Shown here one piece after another: positions 43,528 through 51,621 of a stretch of 64,000 nt of DNA. This DNA comes from UASB124 sp041662445. Its GTDB lineage: Bacteria > Babelota > Babeliae > Babelales > RVW-14. The notes beneath the pieces are model-generated. The model was given only the letters and a program-made list of their open reading frames with translations. It did not search any database and was not told where the DNA came from. Each line of letters starts with the position of its first letter. Within the stretch, counting starts at the first letter, position 1. Location: the NCBI GenBank assembly GCA_041662445.1, contig JBAZSL010000006.1, positions 15,755-79,754 of the forward strand, written 5' to 3'. The position numbers and the translations under genes are program-made.

Positions 43528-44010
43528 TTAAAATTTCCCCTGCTTTAACAATTTAAAAGACCCTTCTTTGAGTGAGCCAGGCCCGACGATGTTGGCTATC
43601 ATATCTTTTATTGCATTATTAACTGCCACTCTTAAATCTTTGGAGTCTACGCCTACCCCAAGAAGCGCTATTGTTGTTCCCAGTTGGTCTGCATGTGCCG
43701 ACAATCCGCTGACTATTGCAAAAACCCCGTGCGATATTGTGAAGTCGCCGGTGTAGATTGATGGATAGCGTATTGAGACTGAGCAGATTTGTCCTTGTTC
43801 GATGCACCATCGTATCAAATTTTGTTGAACAGACGCTTCGAGCTTGTCCAGGGCAACAAGTCCTTTATCGGAGTTGTGTGAAAAATTAAATGCTGATTGA
43901 TTTGGTAAACCTTGTTTATCATAAGCAACAGCAAATGCAAAAACGGCATCCAATTTGGAGAACGTTACTACCATAAGACACATACCAAGCAACATGATAA
44001 GTTTTTTCAT
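43528..44010 (-). CDS. Small exported protein, unknown function
   Basis: The 160-residue product has a signal peptide (KKLIMLLGMCLMVVTFS...DAVFA). A compact domain follows with AVAYDKQGLPNQSAF, QGQICSVSIRYPSIYTG and GTTIALLGVGVDSKDLRVAVNNAI. It has two cysteines, which could form a disulfide. ATG 44010 is preceded by a purine-rich AAAAGGGAGATATT. I do not recognise the family. It lies between the metalloprotease and a small lipoprotein gene, all on the minus strand. Confidence 0.65.
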   Translation of the reverse strand: MKKLIMLLGMCLMVVTFSKLDAVFAFAVAYDKQGLPNQSAFNFSHNSDKGLVALDKLEASVQQNLIRWCIEQGQICSVSIRYPSIYTGDFTISHGVFAIVSGLSAHADQLGTTIALLGVGVDSKDLRVAVNNAIKDMIANIVGPGSLKEGSFKLLKQGKF

Positions 44011-44479
44011 AGAATATCTCCCTTTTGTTTAGATTTTTTTCTGAGACGGTGTTATGAGGTGTCCTCCTTTCACTAGGTTTTTGTTTGTGTTTTCTTTGTA
44101 AGATGCGTTTAATCGTCGCATCCAAACGAACATCGTCAAAAATAACAACAAAAATTTTCTAGCATGTCAACAAAATGACGCATACAAGTTTATGAGCTTT
44201 TTGGGGAATTATAAGATGAATAATTGATAGATGATGAAAATAAAGATTGTAGCTTTACGCTCCGTTAACTCCCATTAACCTTCTATTCGATGAATCTTTG
44301 GTTGGTACTAAACCAGGCCAAAAGGTTTTGATATTTTCGTATAAATTCTTGGATGTAGGCGCAGCGGAAATTGTGTGATGCGTGTGAATCGAGGAGTTGA
44401 ATAAGATTTTGACTCCCCCCAAAAAACAAGCTTGCCGTGTCGAAATTCGTTACATCGAATAAAGACGGGTCCCTAAAAA
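44011..44479. other. Intergenic region of 469 bp with no convincing gene
   Basis: The only open frame (44283-44504, minus, 73 codons) has no clear Shine-Dalgarno and no recognisable motif. The left part is A/T-rich and contains a short hairpin, GATGCG...CGCATC at about 44102-44122, that could be regulatory for the gene ending at 43528. Nothing else is seen. Confidence 0.4.
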
Positions 44480-44848
44480 CTATCTCTTTACGGAACATTT
44501 CCAACTGATGGCGCGATCGTCCATAAAAAACACTTCGATTTTATCGTAAGCCTCCCAGCTTCTTTCTGTTCCAAATCCTGACAAACCACCAGAATCCCAC
44601 TTAGTTACATAACCATCTTTTGATGTACGTGTGCCATAACTCTTGTGGTACTGATAAACCTTAAGTGTGCCAATGTTTTGAATGCTTTGAGGCGCGCCTA
44701 ATTCCAGTGCAACTTCTTCTTCTGAACACCCCATAAGATTGGTGCACGTGCGTTCGATCGATTTTTTAGCCGCACGTTCTTGTTGCGCGGCACAGCCGAC
44801 AAGTAATGGTAGACAGAGCAGTAAAAAGAATGCTTTATTTTTTATCAT
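44480..44848 (-). CDS. Small lipoprotein with BamE/SmpA-like pattern
   Basis: The 122-residue product has a clear lipobox (LLCLPLLVGC, Cys19). The mature part contains CSEEEVALELGAPQSI then TLKVYQYHKSYGTRT and a C-terminal strand IEVFFMDDRAISWKC. The order (short helix ending in LGxP, then strands with YxYxxxY and FxxxxxxxWxC) is the arrangement of SmpA/OmlA (BamE)-type domains, but similarity is by pattern only. It may be an outer-membrane assembly lipoprotein or an unrelated small lipoprotein. Confidence 0.6.
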   Translation of the reverse strand: MIKNKAFFLLLCLPLLVGCAAQQERAAKKSIERTCTNLMGCSEEEVALELGAPQSIQNIGTLKVYQYHKSYGTRTSKDGYVTKWDSGGLSGFGTERSWEAYDKIEVFFMDDRAISWKCSVKR

Positions 44849-44948
44849 AGATACCCTAATTTCAACAAACTGAAATGCAATCAGATAAGTCTACATGAGT
44901 AGAGATTAGATTCAAACGCAGAGCAAGGTTCAAATAGAAATTGTTTTG

Positions 44949-45833
44949 CTATGCTGTTTCTTGCGATTGGGGTTCTGGGAGATAAATATTTATATTGTAC
45001 GGCATCTGTATTTGATAAAGCCAATCATCCTCTGTTGTAACGCAGGTATGGCATTCTGGACATATGGGGTAAAGTCGAATCCCGGTTGGTAGCAAATCGA
45101 TGATGTTTTCGTGAAATGCCGCTGCAAGACAACGTGGATGGAAAAAATGTTTACATTTGAAGAATATAAGCTGAGATGATACAACCATATGCATTGATTT
45201 TGTATCTACGTAAAAAACAGTGTGACGACAGCTTTTTGCATTACTGCAGTGACCTTTTTCTCGCTGGGGACAGAACGTATCTTGTGGTTGGATGAGATTT
45301 TTGCGATTGAGAAGAAAGTAAATAATAAGAGCTTCTTTTTTAAAAATAGCGTTGATGGCACTGGAAAAGTCTGAAGTTACCGCGTGTGTCACACGAACAA
45401 ACCATTCATGATCATAGAATTCCGCATCTTTCAATTTATGCCCCTGAATTATCAACATAGTAAACCCTTTACTGCGCATGAGTGTTATGGTGATCACGAC
45501 GTTGGTGAAAACATTAACTACCGCACCATACTCATCGGTTACCTGCTCAAAAAAATTATAAGCAACTACCTGCTTCTCTTGATTTTCTGAATGAGCTATG
45601 TAGGTAAAATTAAAGCATCCGCCCAATATGGGAACATTTTTAGGTAGATTATCAACAAGAGGAGTGAGTAATTTGAGAGCTTCTCCTCGTTTTCGCTTTT
45701 TTTGCGGTTTTTGAGTGGGTGCTTTGGACGGTTGTGTCTCATTTTTGACGTCATCTACGCTCATAGGAAAAATGCGTGGAAGTGATACGAGTGAAAATAT
45801 AAGCGCAAAAAATATTAAAAATATTTTTTTCAT
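44949..45833 (-). CDS. Secreted RING-H2 protein 9 (isolated copy)
   Basis: Start ATG 45833 (MKKIFLIFF) is preceded by ATGAGG at a good distance; ATG 45845 is an alternative. The product of about 294 residues has a signal peptide ending RIFPM. A Lys/Pro-rich linker precedes the domain LPKNVPILGGCFNFTYI, very close to protein 6. The RING-H2-like ligands are C227, H229, H232, C235 (KCKHFFHPRC), C258 and C261 (CPEC). The first pair is taken from C188, C196 and C202, whose spacing is unclear. It lies 4 kb from the cluster on the opposite strand, so it was separated by rearrangement or duplication. Confidence 0.78.
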   Translation of the reverse strand: MKKIFLIFFALIFSLVSLPRIFPMSVDDVKNETQPSKAPTQKPQKKRKRGEALKLLTPLVDNLPKNVPILGGCFNFTYIAHSENQEKQVVAYNFFEQVTDEYGAVVNVFTNVVITITLMRSKGFTMLIIQGHKLKDAEFYDHEWFVRVTHAVTSDFSSAINAIFKKEALIIYFLLNRKNLIQPQDTFCPQREKGHCSNAKSCRHTVFYVDTKSMHMVVSSQLIFFKCKHFFHPRCLAAAFHENIIDLLPTGIRLYPICPECHTCVTTEDDWLYQIQMPYNINIYLPEPQSQETA

Positions 45834-45868
45834 AGCCAACCTCATGGCAAACCCTTTTTTTAACTCGA

Positions 45869-48196
45869 TTAACTTTCTGTTGTGTGCAATTCCATCTGCT
45901 TTTTGAGCGCTTCAGAGGTTGCGAAAAATTCTTCAGGTGTCATCTGCTTAAGAAAGCAAAAGCCATGTGCAGCGCGTATGCGGGGATCTTCATTGTGCAC
46001 AAAATAATCGCTTCCCAAACAGGTCTTGAGTGCCGTGTATTGCTCGGCCATAATTTTTTGTGCTAGATCGCTAAACGGTCCGTCATACTCGTGGCTTGGA
46101 AATGATGCTTCACGTTGCGACCCAAAGCAGGTGATAAATGCATTTTTAAGCGTGGCAAATGAGTTGAGTGACACCGGGACAAAGATAGTGGTATGTGCAG
46201 GATGAAAACGATACCAGACATTGCGATAACCAATTATTTTCAGATTTTTTTTATTGCTGCGTGACACATGGTAGTGGAGTGCCTGTGCAACGGCTTGAAG
46301 TACTTTGTAATGGGTATCTGGACCGCTTGCTTCAGGATCCATTGCCACGGTGATGATATCGGGATCAATTTTTTCGAGCAGATTAATGATAGGTTTTGCA
46401 TCGCGTTCAAATTCTGGTGGTTGTGTAAAAATATCGCCGGTATAAAAGCCAAGGCGTAGATGGAATACATGCTCGCGCCCAAATCCAAAATGCGCCCAGA
46501 GTAATTCCTCTTCCCATTCTCTGATCATGCCCTTAAGTGTTTGTACAAGTGTTGTGTCTTTTTTGCCTGGATAACTATTGAGGAAATAATTTTTGAGCTG
46601 TTCAAGCTCGTGAGCAATCACCGTACTATCGTGGGTAGCAAAAAGAGTATAAAGATCGCTTAAGAGTCGTGATGCATGGACTTCTTGTTGTCGGTACTGA
46701 TCTCGCTGGGCGGTTGCATCAAGATATTTGTACACCGTTGAATACTTGTCATCATCATGTGACGCATTGAGCGTTGGCAGTATGTGTTGGAGCTTGGTGA
46801 TGAGTGCAAGCACGTAATTGTTGGATACCGAGGTAAAACCACTCGTCATCGTTGCAAAGTAATGCGCATTATCGTGGCTGAGAAGATGTTCGATGTAAGG
46901 CAGATAGCCGAGCATGATATCGTCGTGATGCGGTGCTGTGTGAAGGAATGTTGTATTGCGTAGTGGTTCACGTCCGTGTGTAATGCGTTGTGCAAAAGTG
47001 TTACAAATGTTTTTGCACTGGGCGCTGACGTCAAATGCGACGTTTTTGGCAAGGAGGAGCGATCCAACATAATCATCTTCAAGATCGCGTTTTGTGAGCT
47101 TGCATAATGGTTTATTTTTTTCTACAGCAATATCAACAAGGACTTCATCCGAAAGTTCCTGAGGGATGTTTTCACATTCACTGAGTCGATGATATCGGCG
47201 TTCAATGAGTTTGCACGCTGCCCCCTGGGTAAGATAAAAGCGAGCCCCTGGCAATGCCTGGAGCGCCGTAGCTGGATAGAGGACCGATGGGTCGTTTTCG
47301 ACGGCGTCTTTAACAATATGTGCTTTGCTTTGGCCAGCGGCAATAATGATGGCTGTGGCGGTTTTGTTGTGGGTAATACTGCTGAGGCCAATGGTGATGA
47401 CGAGGCGTTGCCGGGCCAGTTCCATCCCTCCAAGGTCGGTAGCCGCGCTTGCTGCTGTTTCGTAATTGATAGGAATAAGCCGTGTTGTGCTCAGGTGATC
47501 CGATCCACGAATATTAAATCCTATATGACCGTCTGGGCCAATACCACCCAAAAAGAAACCGATGCCCCCACAGTCACGAATTTTTGTTTCGTATTCCATA
47601 GCAGCTTGGTCTGCGGCAATAAGTGCATCAAATTGGCGGCGTTCAAGTTCGGTAGTGGGGCGTCGAAAGCGTAAAGAGACATCAACGTGGCCAGTGGGGA
47701 ATATGTCTCCCAAATTTTTACCTGCTTGAATGCCGGTGGTCCAGGTATTCATGAGAAGAGCTTTGACAGGGTCGAGGCCAAAATCTCTGAAATAGAAATG
47801 ATTAATGTAATGTGCAAAACTGTTTTCGTGCGATGGATCCATGGGAAAAAATTCATCGATTTGTACAAATCGATATGAGCGCATATCCGGTTTTTTGAGC
47901 GGATCCAACCCCCAGGTAGCAAGTTCACGTTGAGCGTCGGTGCTTGACCATTGGTTGAGAAAAAACAGGGTCCATTTGATGAAATATTCAGGAGTTTTAC
48001 CCGTTGGAAGCGCAATCACGCCTCCGGGGTTAAGTTGTAACCATTCCAAAAATCGCAACGCAATGATTTTCCCCAAACTTGGGAAATCTTGTACTTCAAT
48101 AATGCTTATTTTTTCAGTTGGTTGATAACGGATTTGGCGGTTACTCAGACGTCGTGCATTTTCTTCGACAAGCGAGAGAGAGTTGTAGGTACGCAT
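45869..48196 (-). CDS. NagB-like domain fused to PIG-L/LmbE-family deacetylase domain
   Basis: The product of about 775 residues (start ATG 48196; ATG 48241 possible) has two parts. Residues about 25-330 are glucosamine-6-phosphate isomerase/deaminase-like: VIALPTGKTPEYF, VQIDEFFPM, GGIGPDGHIGFN and ITHNKTATAIIIAAGQSKA. Residues about 400-700 are a PIG-L/LmbE-type N-acetyl-hexosamine deacetylase: LHTAPHHDDIMLGYLPY (zinc Asp/His motif) and DIITVAMDPEASGPDTHYK. A similar fusion is known in Bacteroidetes. The pairing suggests deacetylation then deamination of an N-acetylglucosamine derivative, for scavenging amino sugars. The exact substrate is not known. Confidence 0.85.
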   Translation of the reverse strand: MRTYNSLSLVEENARRLSNRQIRYQPTEKISIIEVQDFPSLGKIIALRFLEWLQLNPGGVIALPTGKTPEYFIKWTLFFLNQWSSTDAQRELATWGLDPLKKPDMRSYRFVQIDEFFPMDPSHENSFAHYINHFYFRDFGLDPVKALLMNTWTTGIQAGKNLGDIFPTGHVDVSLRFRRPTTELERRQFDALIAADQAAMEYETKIRDCGGIGFFLGGIGPDGHIGFNIRGSDHLSTTRLIPINYETAASAATDLGGMELARQRLVITIGLSSITHNKTATAIIIAAGQSKAHIVKDAVENDPSVLYPATALQALPGARFYLTQGAACKLIERRYHRLSECENIPQELSDEVLVDIAVEKNKPLCKLTKRDLEDDYVGSLLLAKNVAFDVSAQCKNICNTFAQRITHGREPLRNTTFLHTAPHHDDIMLGYLPYIEHLLSHDNAHYFATMTSGFTSVSNNYVLALITKLQHILPTLNASHDDDKYSTVYKYLDATAQRDQYRQQEVHASRLLSDLYTLFATHDSTVIAHELEQLKNYFLNSYPGKKDTTLVQTLKGMIREWEEELLWAHFGFGREHVFHLRLGFYTGDIFTQPPEFERDAKPIINLLEKIDPDIITVAMDPEASGPDTHYKVLQAVAQALHYHVSRSNKKNLKIIGYRNVWYRFHPAHTTIFVPVSLNSFATLKNAFITCFGSQREASFPSHEYDGPFSDLAQKIMAEQYTALKTCLGSDYFVHNEDPRIRAAHGFCFLKQMTPEEFFATSEALKKQMELHTTES

Positions 48197-48314
48197 AAGT
48201 GTGACTTTCTTATATTCAATCAAAACGTTATACAGTGCCATGCTTCATGTGTAAAATTGCTTACATAATTTAAGCCAATTATTAATCAATGTCCTGTATA
48301 TGGGTTGTAGCGTT

Positions 48315-49529
48315 ATGAACATAGATAAAAAATTACTAACGATAGTCGTCTGTTTGGTTATTTTGAGCCAGAACTTAATGCGCGCTGCGCCGCTGCAACA
48401 AAATGGCAGCATTGCCGTCTGCAGCGTGTCCGCTGCAAGTGCGTGGTCTGAACCTAATCCGCAAGAACTTGGTGCTTGTCAGGGTGAGCCGGCAAAAATA
48501 TTACCGCCATTACCGCTGCTTGGTTCTGTTAACGTGCCTCATCATGTTACGCAGTTATTGTATGGTGAGCGCGTCAAGGTATGTGCAGAGCCTGAATGTA
48601 ATGGATGGGTTAAGATTCAAACTCTTGAACAGATTGGTTTTGATCAATTAAAACGGCATTGGTGTTATGTGTATGCATGGGTTCGTGGTGACAATGTGCT
48701 TCCCGTTACTGCCTTTACGCAACCCAACGTGGTGGTAACCCATCAGTGGGCTACTGTGTATGCCAGGCCTGATCCTACAAGTTGCGTGTACATGCACATT
48801 CCATTTGCATCTTTACTATGTGGATCAAAGGTTGAGCAATCATCGGGATGGTATTGTATTGAGCTTTATGATGGTCGCATCGGGTTTGTTCACGCTGGGC
48901 AGCTGGCCGAACTTTCTGCCGTGGTACGTGACGCTAATATTGCCACCATCCGCACAGCGCTTGTTAATTTTGCGCACGATTTTGTACAGGTAAAAAGCCT
49001 GTATCTATGGGGTGGGAGGAGTCCAGCAAATCCAGAAAATTTTCAAGATGTTGCCATGGCCGTTGGATCTGCAGCAAGTGTTGATTGTTCCGGTTTGATA
49101 AATCTTGTGTACCGAGCCTGTGGATTGAGTGTGCCCCGTAACTCATATGCCCAGTTTCTTAAAGCAACTCCTGTAGAGCCAGCACGCGTGCAACCGGGTG
49201 ATTTAATTTTTCTTGAAATTGCTAATGCTTTCGGCATCTCAAGAGTTCGTCATGTGCTTATGTATATTGGTACTGATGCCGCTGATAATGCGTTACTGAT
49301 TGAGTCGACCGGTGGCGATGCTGTCAAAGAAAAATGTACGCGTGTTACAACGATGCAGGCAAACTTTGGCGTGAAAAATCTGAAGCATGTTACCAATGGT
49401 CAAACCATAGCGCGATTTGAAAAAGGCCAGAAGTTGAGCTCTGCAAAGATCTATTGCGGAACGTTTCTTGATCGTGAGCATCTCCAAGAGCGACGGACTG
49501 AGTTACTTGTAACAGATCACATAAGTTAA
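48315..49529 (+). CDS. Secreted NlpC/P60 cysteine peptidase with SH3-like domains
   Basis: NlpC/P60 enzymes cut peptidoglycan peptides. ATG 48315 (MNIDKKLL) gives about 404 residues. There is a signal peptide (to about residue 24). Two bacterial SH3-like regions follow (YGERVKVCAEPECNGWVKIQ and HQWATVYARPDPTSC...GWYCIELYDGRIGFV). The C-terminal catalytic domain has ASVDCSGLINLVYRACGL (Cys258) and RVRHVLMYIG (His313). The gene tail is duplicated about 760 bp downstream, beyond the toxin-antitoxin pair. A role in wall turnover, or against the host's bacterial food, is inferred. Confidence 0.86.
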   Translation: MNIDKKLLTIVVCLVILSQNLMRAAPLQQNGSIAVCSVSAASAWSEPNPQELGACQGEPAKILPPLPLLGSVNVPHHVTQLLYGERVKVCAEPECNGWVKIQTLEQIGFDQLKRHWCYVYAWVRGDNVLPVTAFTQPNVVVTHQWATVYARPDPTSCVYMHIPFASLLCGSKVEQSSGWYCIELYDGRIGFVHAGQLAELSAVVRDANIATIRTALVNFAHDFVQVKSLYLWGGRSPANPENFQDVAMAVGSAASVDCSGLINLVYRACGLSVPRNSYAQFLKATPVEPARVQPGDLIFLEIANAFGISRVRHVLMYIGTDAADNALLIESTGGDAVKEKCTRVTTMQANFGVKNLKHVTNGQTIARFEKGQKLSSAKIYCGTFLDREHLQERRTELLVTDHIS

Positions 49530-49563
49530 AATTTCTAATGTGTTGATTAGCCATCGCGCTTTT

Positions 49564-49603
49564 GGTTGCAAAAGGTTGCAAATGGTTTACTATGGTTATG
49601 TTC
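49564..49603 (+). promoter_or_regulatory. Four GGTT repeats at 10-bp spacing upstream of the toxin-antitoxin pair
   Basis: GGTT occurs at 49564, 49574, 49584 and 49594; the first two are parts of the longer unit GGTTGCAAA. A 10-bp period places each on the same DNA face, as expected for a cooperative operator of a ribbon-helix-helix antitoxin. Promoter boxes are not clear within it. Confidence 0.5.
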
Positions 49604-49638
49604 AGTTTTTTGTTTCAAGGAGCCAGACATAGGAGTCA

Positions 49639-49872
49639 ATGATGCCTGTAGCGGTAAAACTATCTGATGAGATTATTTCTGATGCAAAAATTATATCCAA
49701 AGCACTTAATCGCTCGGTTGCAGGACAAATAGAGCACTGGGCGACAATAGGGAAAATCGCAGAGGAAAATCCAGATCTGACGTATGAATTCATCAAAGAT
49801 CTTCTTGTATCAAAACAAGAACTTGCTGCCGGCAAGCTTGAATCATACACGTTTGATAAAAAACGATCATGA
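49639..49872 (+). CDS. ParD-like antitoxin
   Basis: The 77-residue product (MMPVAVKLSDEIISDAKI...) has the ParD-like antitoxin arrangement. An N-terminal beta strand plus helix (VKLSDEIISDAKIISKALNRSVAGQIEHWATIG) forms a ribbon-helix-helix DNA-binding domain, and a C-terminal charged region binds the toxin. Either ATG 49639 or ATG 49642 is preceded by GGAG. It overlaps the toxin gene by 4 bp (ATGA), so it is translated ahead of and coupled to the toxin. Autoregulation through the GGTT repeats upstream is inferred. Confidence 0.82.
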   Translation: MMPVAVKLSDEIISDAKIISKALNRSVAGQIEHWATIGKIAEENPDLTYEFIKDLLVSKQELAAGKLESYTFDKKRS

Positions 49873-50141
49873 AGATTCTTCAAACGCCGACCTTTGGCAA
49901 ACAGGTCAAAAAACTTCATAAAAATCAGAAAAGTGATCTTGATCAGGCGATTGGGGCAATTTCCAGAAATCCCGGTCTTGGAACGCTGAAGAAGGGTGAT
50001 CTTAGTGGTATTCAAGTTTACAAGTTTCCCATGGCGCGACAGCTCTCCCTGCTTGCCTATGAGCTCAATGAATCCGAAGAAGAGTTGATTCTGCTCGCAT
50101 TGGGATTGCACGAAAATTTTTATCGGGATCTGAAAAAATAA
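49869..50141 (+). CDS. RelE/ParE-family toxin
   Basis: The 90-residue product has the RelE/ParE fold pattern: a start strand and helices (TPTFGKQVKKLHKNQKSDLDQAI), a central turn (LGTLKKGDLSGIQVYKF), then strands LSLLAYELNESEEELILLALGLHENFYRDL. RelE-type members cut mRNA in the ribosome and ParE-type members poison gyrase; sequence alone does not decide here. It follows the antitoxin with a 4-bp overlap. The pair lies between the NlpC/P60 gene and a copy of that gene's tail, as if inserted. Confidence 0.82.
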   Translation: MKILQTPTFGKQVKKLHKNQKSDLDQAIGAISRNPGLGTLKKGDLSGIQVYKFPMARQLSLLAYELNESEEELILLALGLHENFYRDLKK

Positions 50142-50183
50142 CAATATCATGTTTTGTGACCGCCGTGTAAAGGGCTCCAAGTA

Positions 50184-50300
50184 CTATTGCGATTTGAAGC
50201 TGGCCAGCAGTTGGATTATGTAAAGATCTATTGCGGGACGTTTCTTGACCGTGATCATCTCCAAGAGCGACGGACTGAGTTGCTCTTAGCGGGGAAGTAA
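50184..50300 (+). pseudogene. Remnant of a second NlpC/P60 gene (3' end only)
   Basis: The frame 50184-50300 (ending TAA) encodes RFEAGQQLDYVKIYCGTFLD and RDHLQERRTELLLAGK. The intact gene at 48315-49529 ends with RFEKGQKLSSAKIYCGTFLD and REHLQERRTELLVTDHIS. DNA identity over about 90 bp is high. No start or upstream part is present, so this is a leftover of a tandem duplicate whose 5' part was lost or replaced by the toxin-antitoxin pair. Confidence 0.8.
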
Positions 50301-50316
50301 GACTAATCTGGGCTTT

Positions 50317-50664
50317 GTGGGGCATTTTGATCCGCAAAACGTTATTTTTGTGAGATTTATTTACTCATATTGCTTTAACATGATAAAAGGATTTTGTGCC
50401 GCCTTGCACATGATGCCTAACTTTTATCACTGGCGTGCACATGCAGGCGCAGAAGTGGATATTATTGTTGAACTTGATGGGATTTTTTATCCTATCGAAG
50501 TGAAGGCTGCAACGACGGTAAACAAAAATGATATTCGCGGTATTGCCGCTTTCAAAGAAACATATCCGCAATTGCGCATTGCACATGGTATTGTTATTTA
50601 TGCAGGTGATGAATGTTTCCGCATAACAAAAGACATCATTGCAGTTCCGTGGAACTTACAGTAG
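50317..50664 (+). pseudogene. C-terminal fragment of a DUF4143 AAA-family ATPase
   Basis: The 115-codon frame carries the typical end of DUF4143 proteins: FYHWRAHAGAEVDIIVELDG followed by FYPIEVKAATTVNKNDIRG. This is a restriction-endonuclease-like fold region, normally after an N-terminal AAA ATPase (about 400 residues in full). The ATPase part is absent; the first 30 codons do not resemble it. It is therefore a decayed remnant, next to the NlpC/P60 remnant. Confidence 0.72.
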
Positions 50665-50709
50665 AGCGGTACGTGTGCCTTAAAAATGTCGAACGAAGGA
50701 GCGCTTTGT

Positions 50710-51450
50710 ATGAAGTCTATGAAATCACTGTTGTTGTTATGTGTTATGTCCACTGCGCTGATTAATCATCATATGCTTTGGGGCATGGAACTGCATAAAA
50801 AACCATCACCCTCTGATGAATTTTGGAACGCCTTGAAAGCTGATAATACAGCGACAGTTAAGCGTTTATATCAAAAGTTTAACCTCAATGTTGATCAAGA
50901 TGGTTATACCCCACTAATGTGGGCTACATATAATGGTAATGTTGAGCTTGTAAAACTATTTCTTAAGGGTGGTGCTTATGTTAATACCCGAAATAGGAAT
51001 AATGGATTTACTGTATTGATGTATGTTACCGGTCCAGGGGGGATTCGGGATTGTAATCCGCAAATAGCAGAGATACTTCTTGAGGCAGGAGCTGATCCAA
51101 ATGTTCATGCCGCTAATAGTCTTACAGCAATGGAAGTTGTTGTTGGTGATAAGCGTTTAGTTCTTTTGCTTATTAAATATGGCGCAAATTCATTTTATAA
51201 AGATGACGCAATACATCGTGCTCTTGGCGGAAGCCGCCTTGAGACGCTTGCTCTTCTTGCAGATAACACCGACTATAGCATTCGAACGCTATCTTTTGTT
51301 CGACAGAGTGGAAAACAAGCCGATAAAAAGGTTCTTGCTCTTGCTGCACAAAAGAATGTTGCGCGCAAAGTGTTGCAGGAAGCACAACGTCAGGGTATCG
51401 GTGCGGTTGATGTGACGGGCATTATTAAAAAGCAGTTTGGTCAAAAATAA
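50710..51450 (+). CDS. Secreted ankyrin-repeat protein
   Basis: ATG 50710 (MKSMKSLLLL) after a GAAGGAGCG-type Shine-Dalgarno gives about 246 residues. The signal peptide ends HMLWGM (residue 26). Ankyrin repeats run from about residue 36 to 170: GYTPLMWATYNGNVELVKLFL, FTVLMYVTGPGG, AEILLEAGADPNVHAANS and LVLLLIKYGANS. The C-terminal third is less regular and Lys/Gln-rich. It has the same signal-peptide style as the ankyrin triplet but not its CPxxVF insert. An exported protein-binding role is inferred. Confidence 0.84.
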   Translation: MKSMKSLLLLCVMSTALINHHMLWGMELHKKPSPSDEFWNALKADNTATVKRLYQKFNLNVDQDGYTPLMWATYNGNVELVKLFLKGGAYVNTRNRNNGFTVLMYVTGPGGIRDCNPQIAEILLEAGADPNVHAANSLTAMEVVVGDKRLVLLLIKYGANSFYKDDAIHRALGGSRLETLALLADNTDYSIRTLSFVRQSGKQADKKVLALAAQKNVARKVLQEAQRQGIGAVDVTGIIKKQFGQK

Positions 51451-51621
51451 CTGGTGTCACCATAATAACAATCAACAGGGTCTAAGATCTTTCGAACTAC
51501 GCATAGCTCGCTTCTAAACGTGCCACATTTTTCAAGAACTTCTCAATAAGAAAAATTAATGGTATATCATTTTCCCTGTGTACATCATTGTTACTAAAAA
51601 ATTATTGCCAGATAGTAAGAT

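Noticed and set aside
44283..44504. Possible 73-codon gene on the minus strand
   Set aside because: It starts with TTG, lacks a ribosome-binding site, overlaps the lipoprotein gene, and shows no signal peptide or domain.
49602..50180. Long minus-strand open frame (192 codons) over the toxin-antitoxin pair
   Set aside because: It lies antisense to two convincing overlapping genes, has no Shine-Dalgarno and no recognisable motif, so it is a shadow frame.
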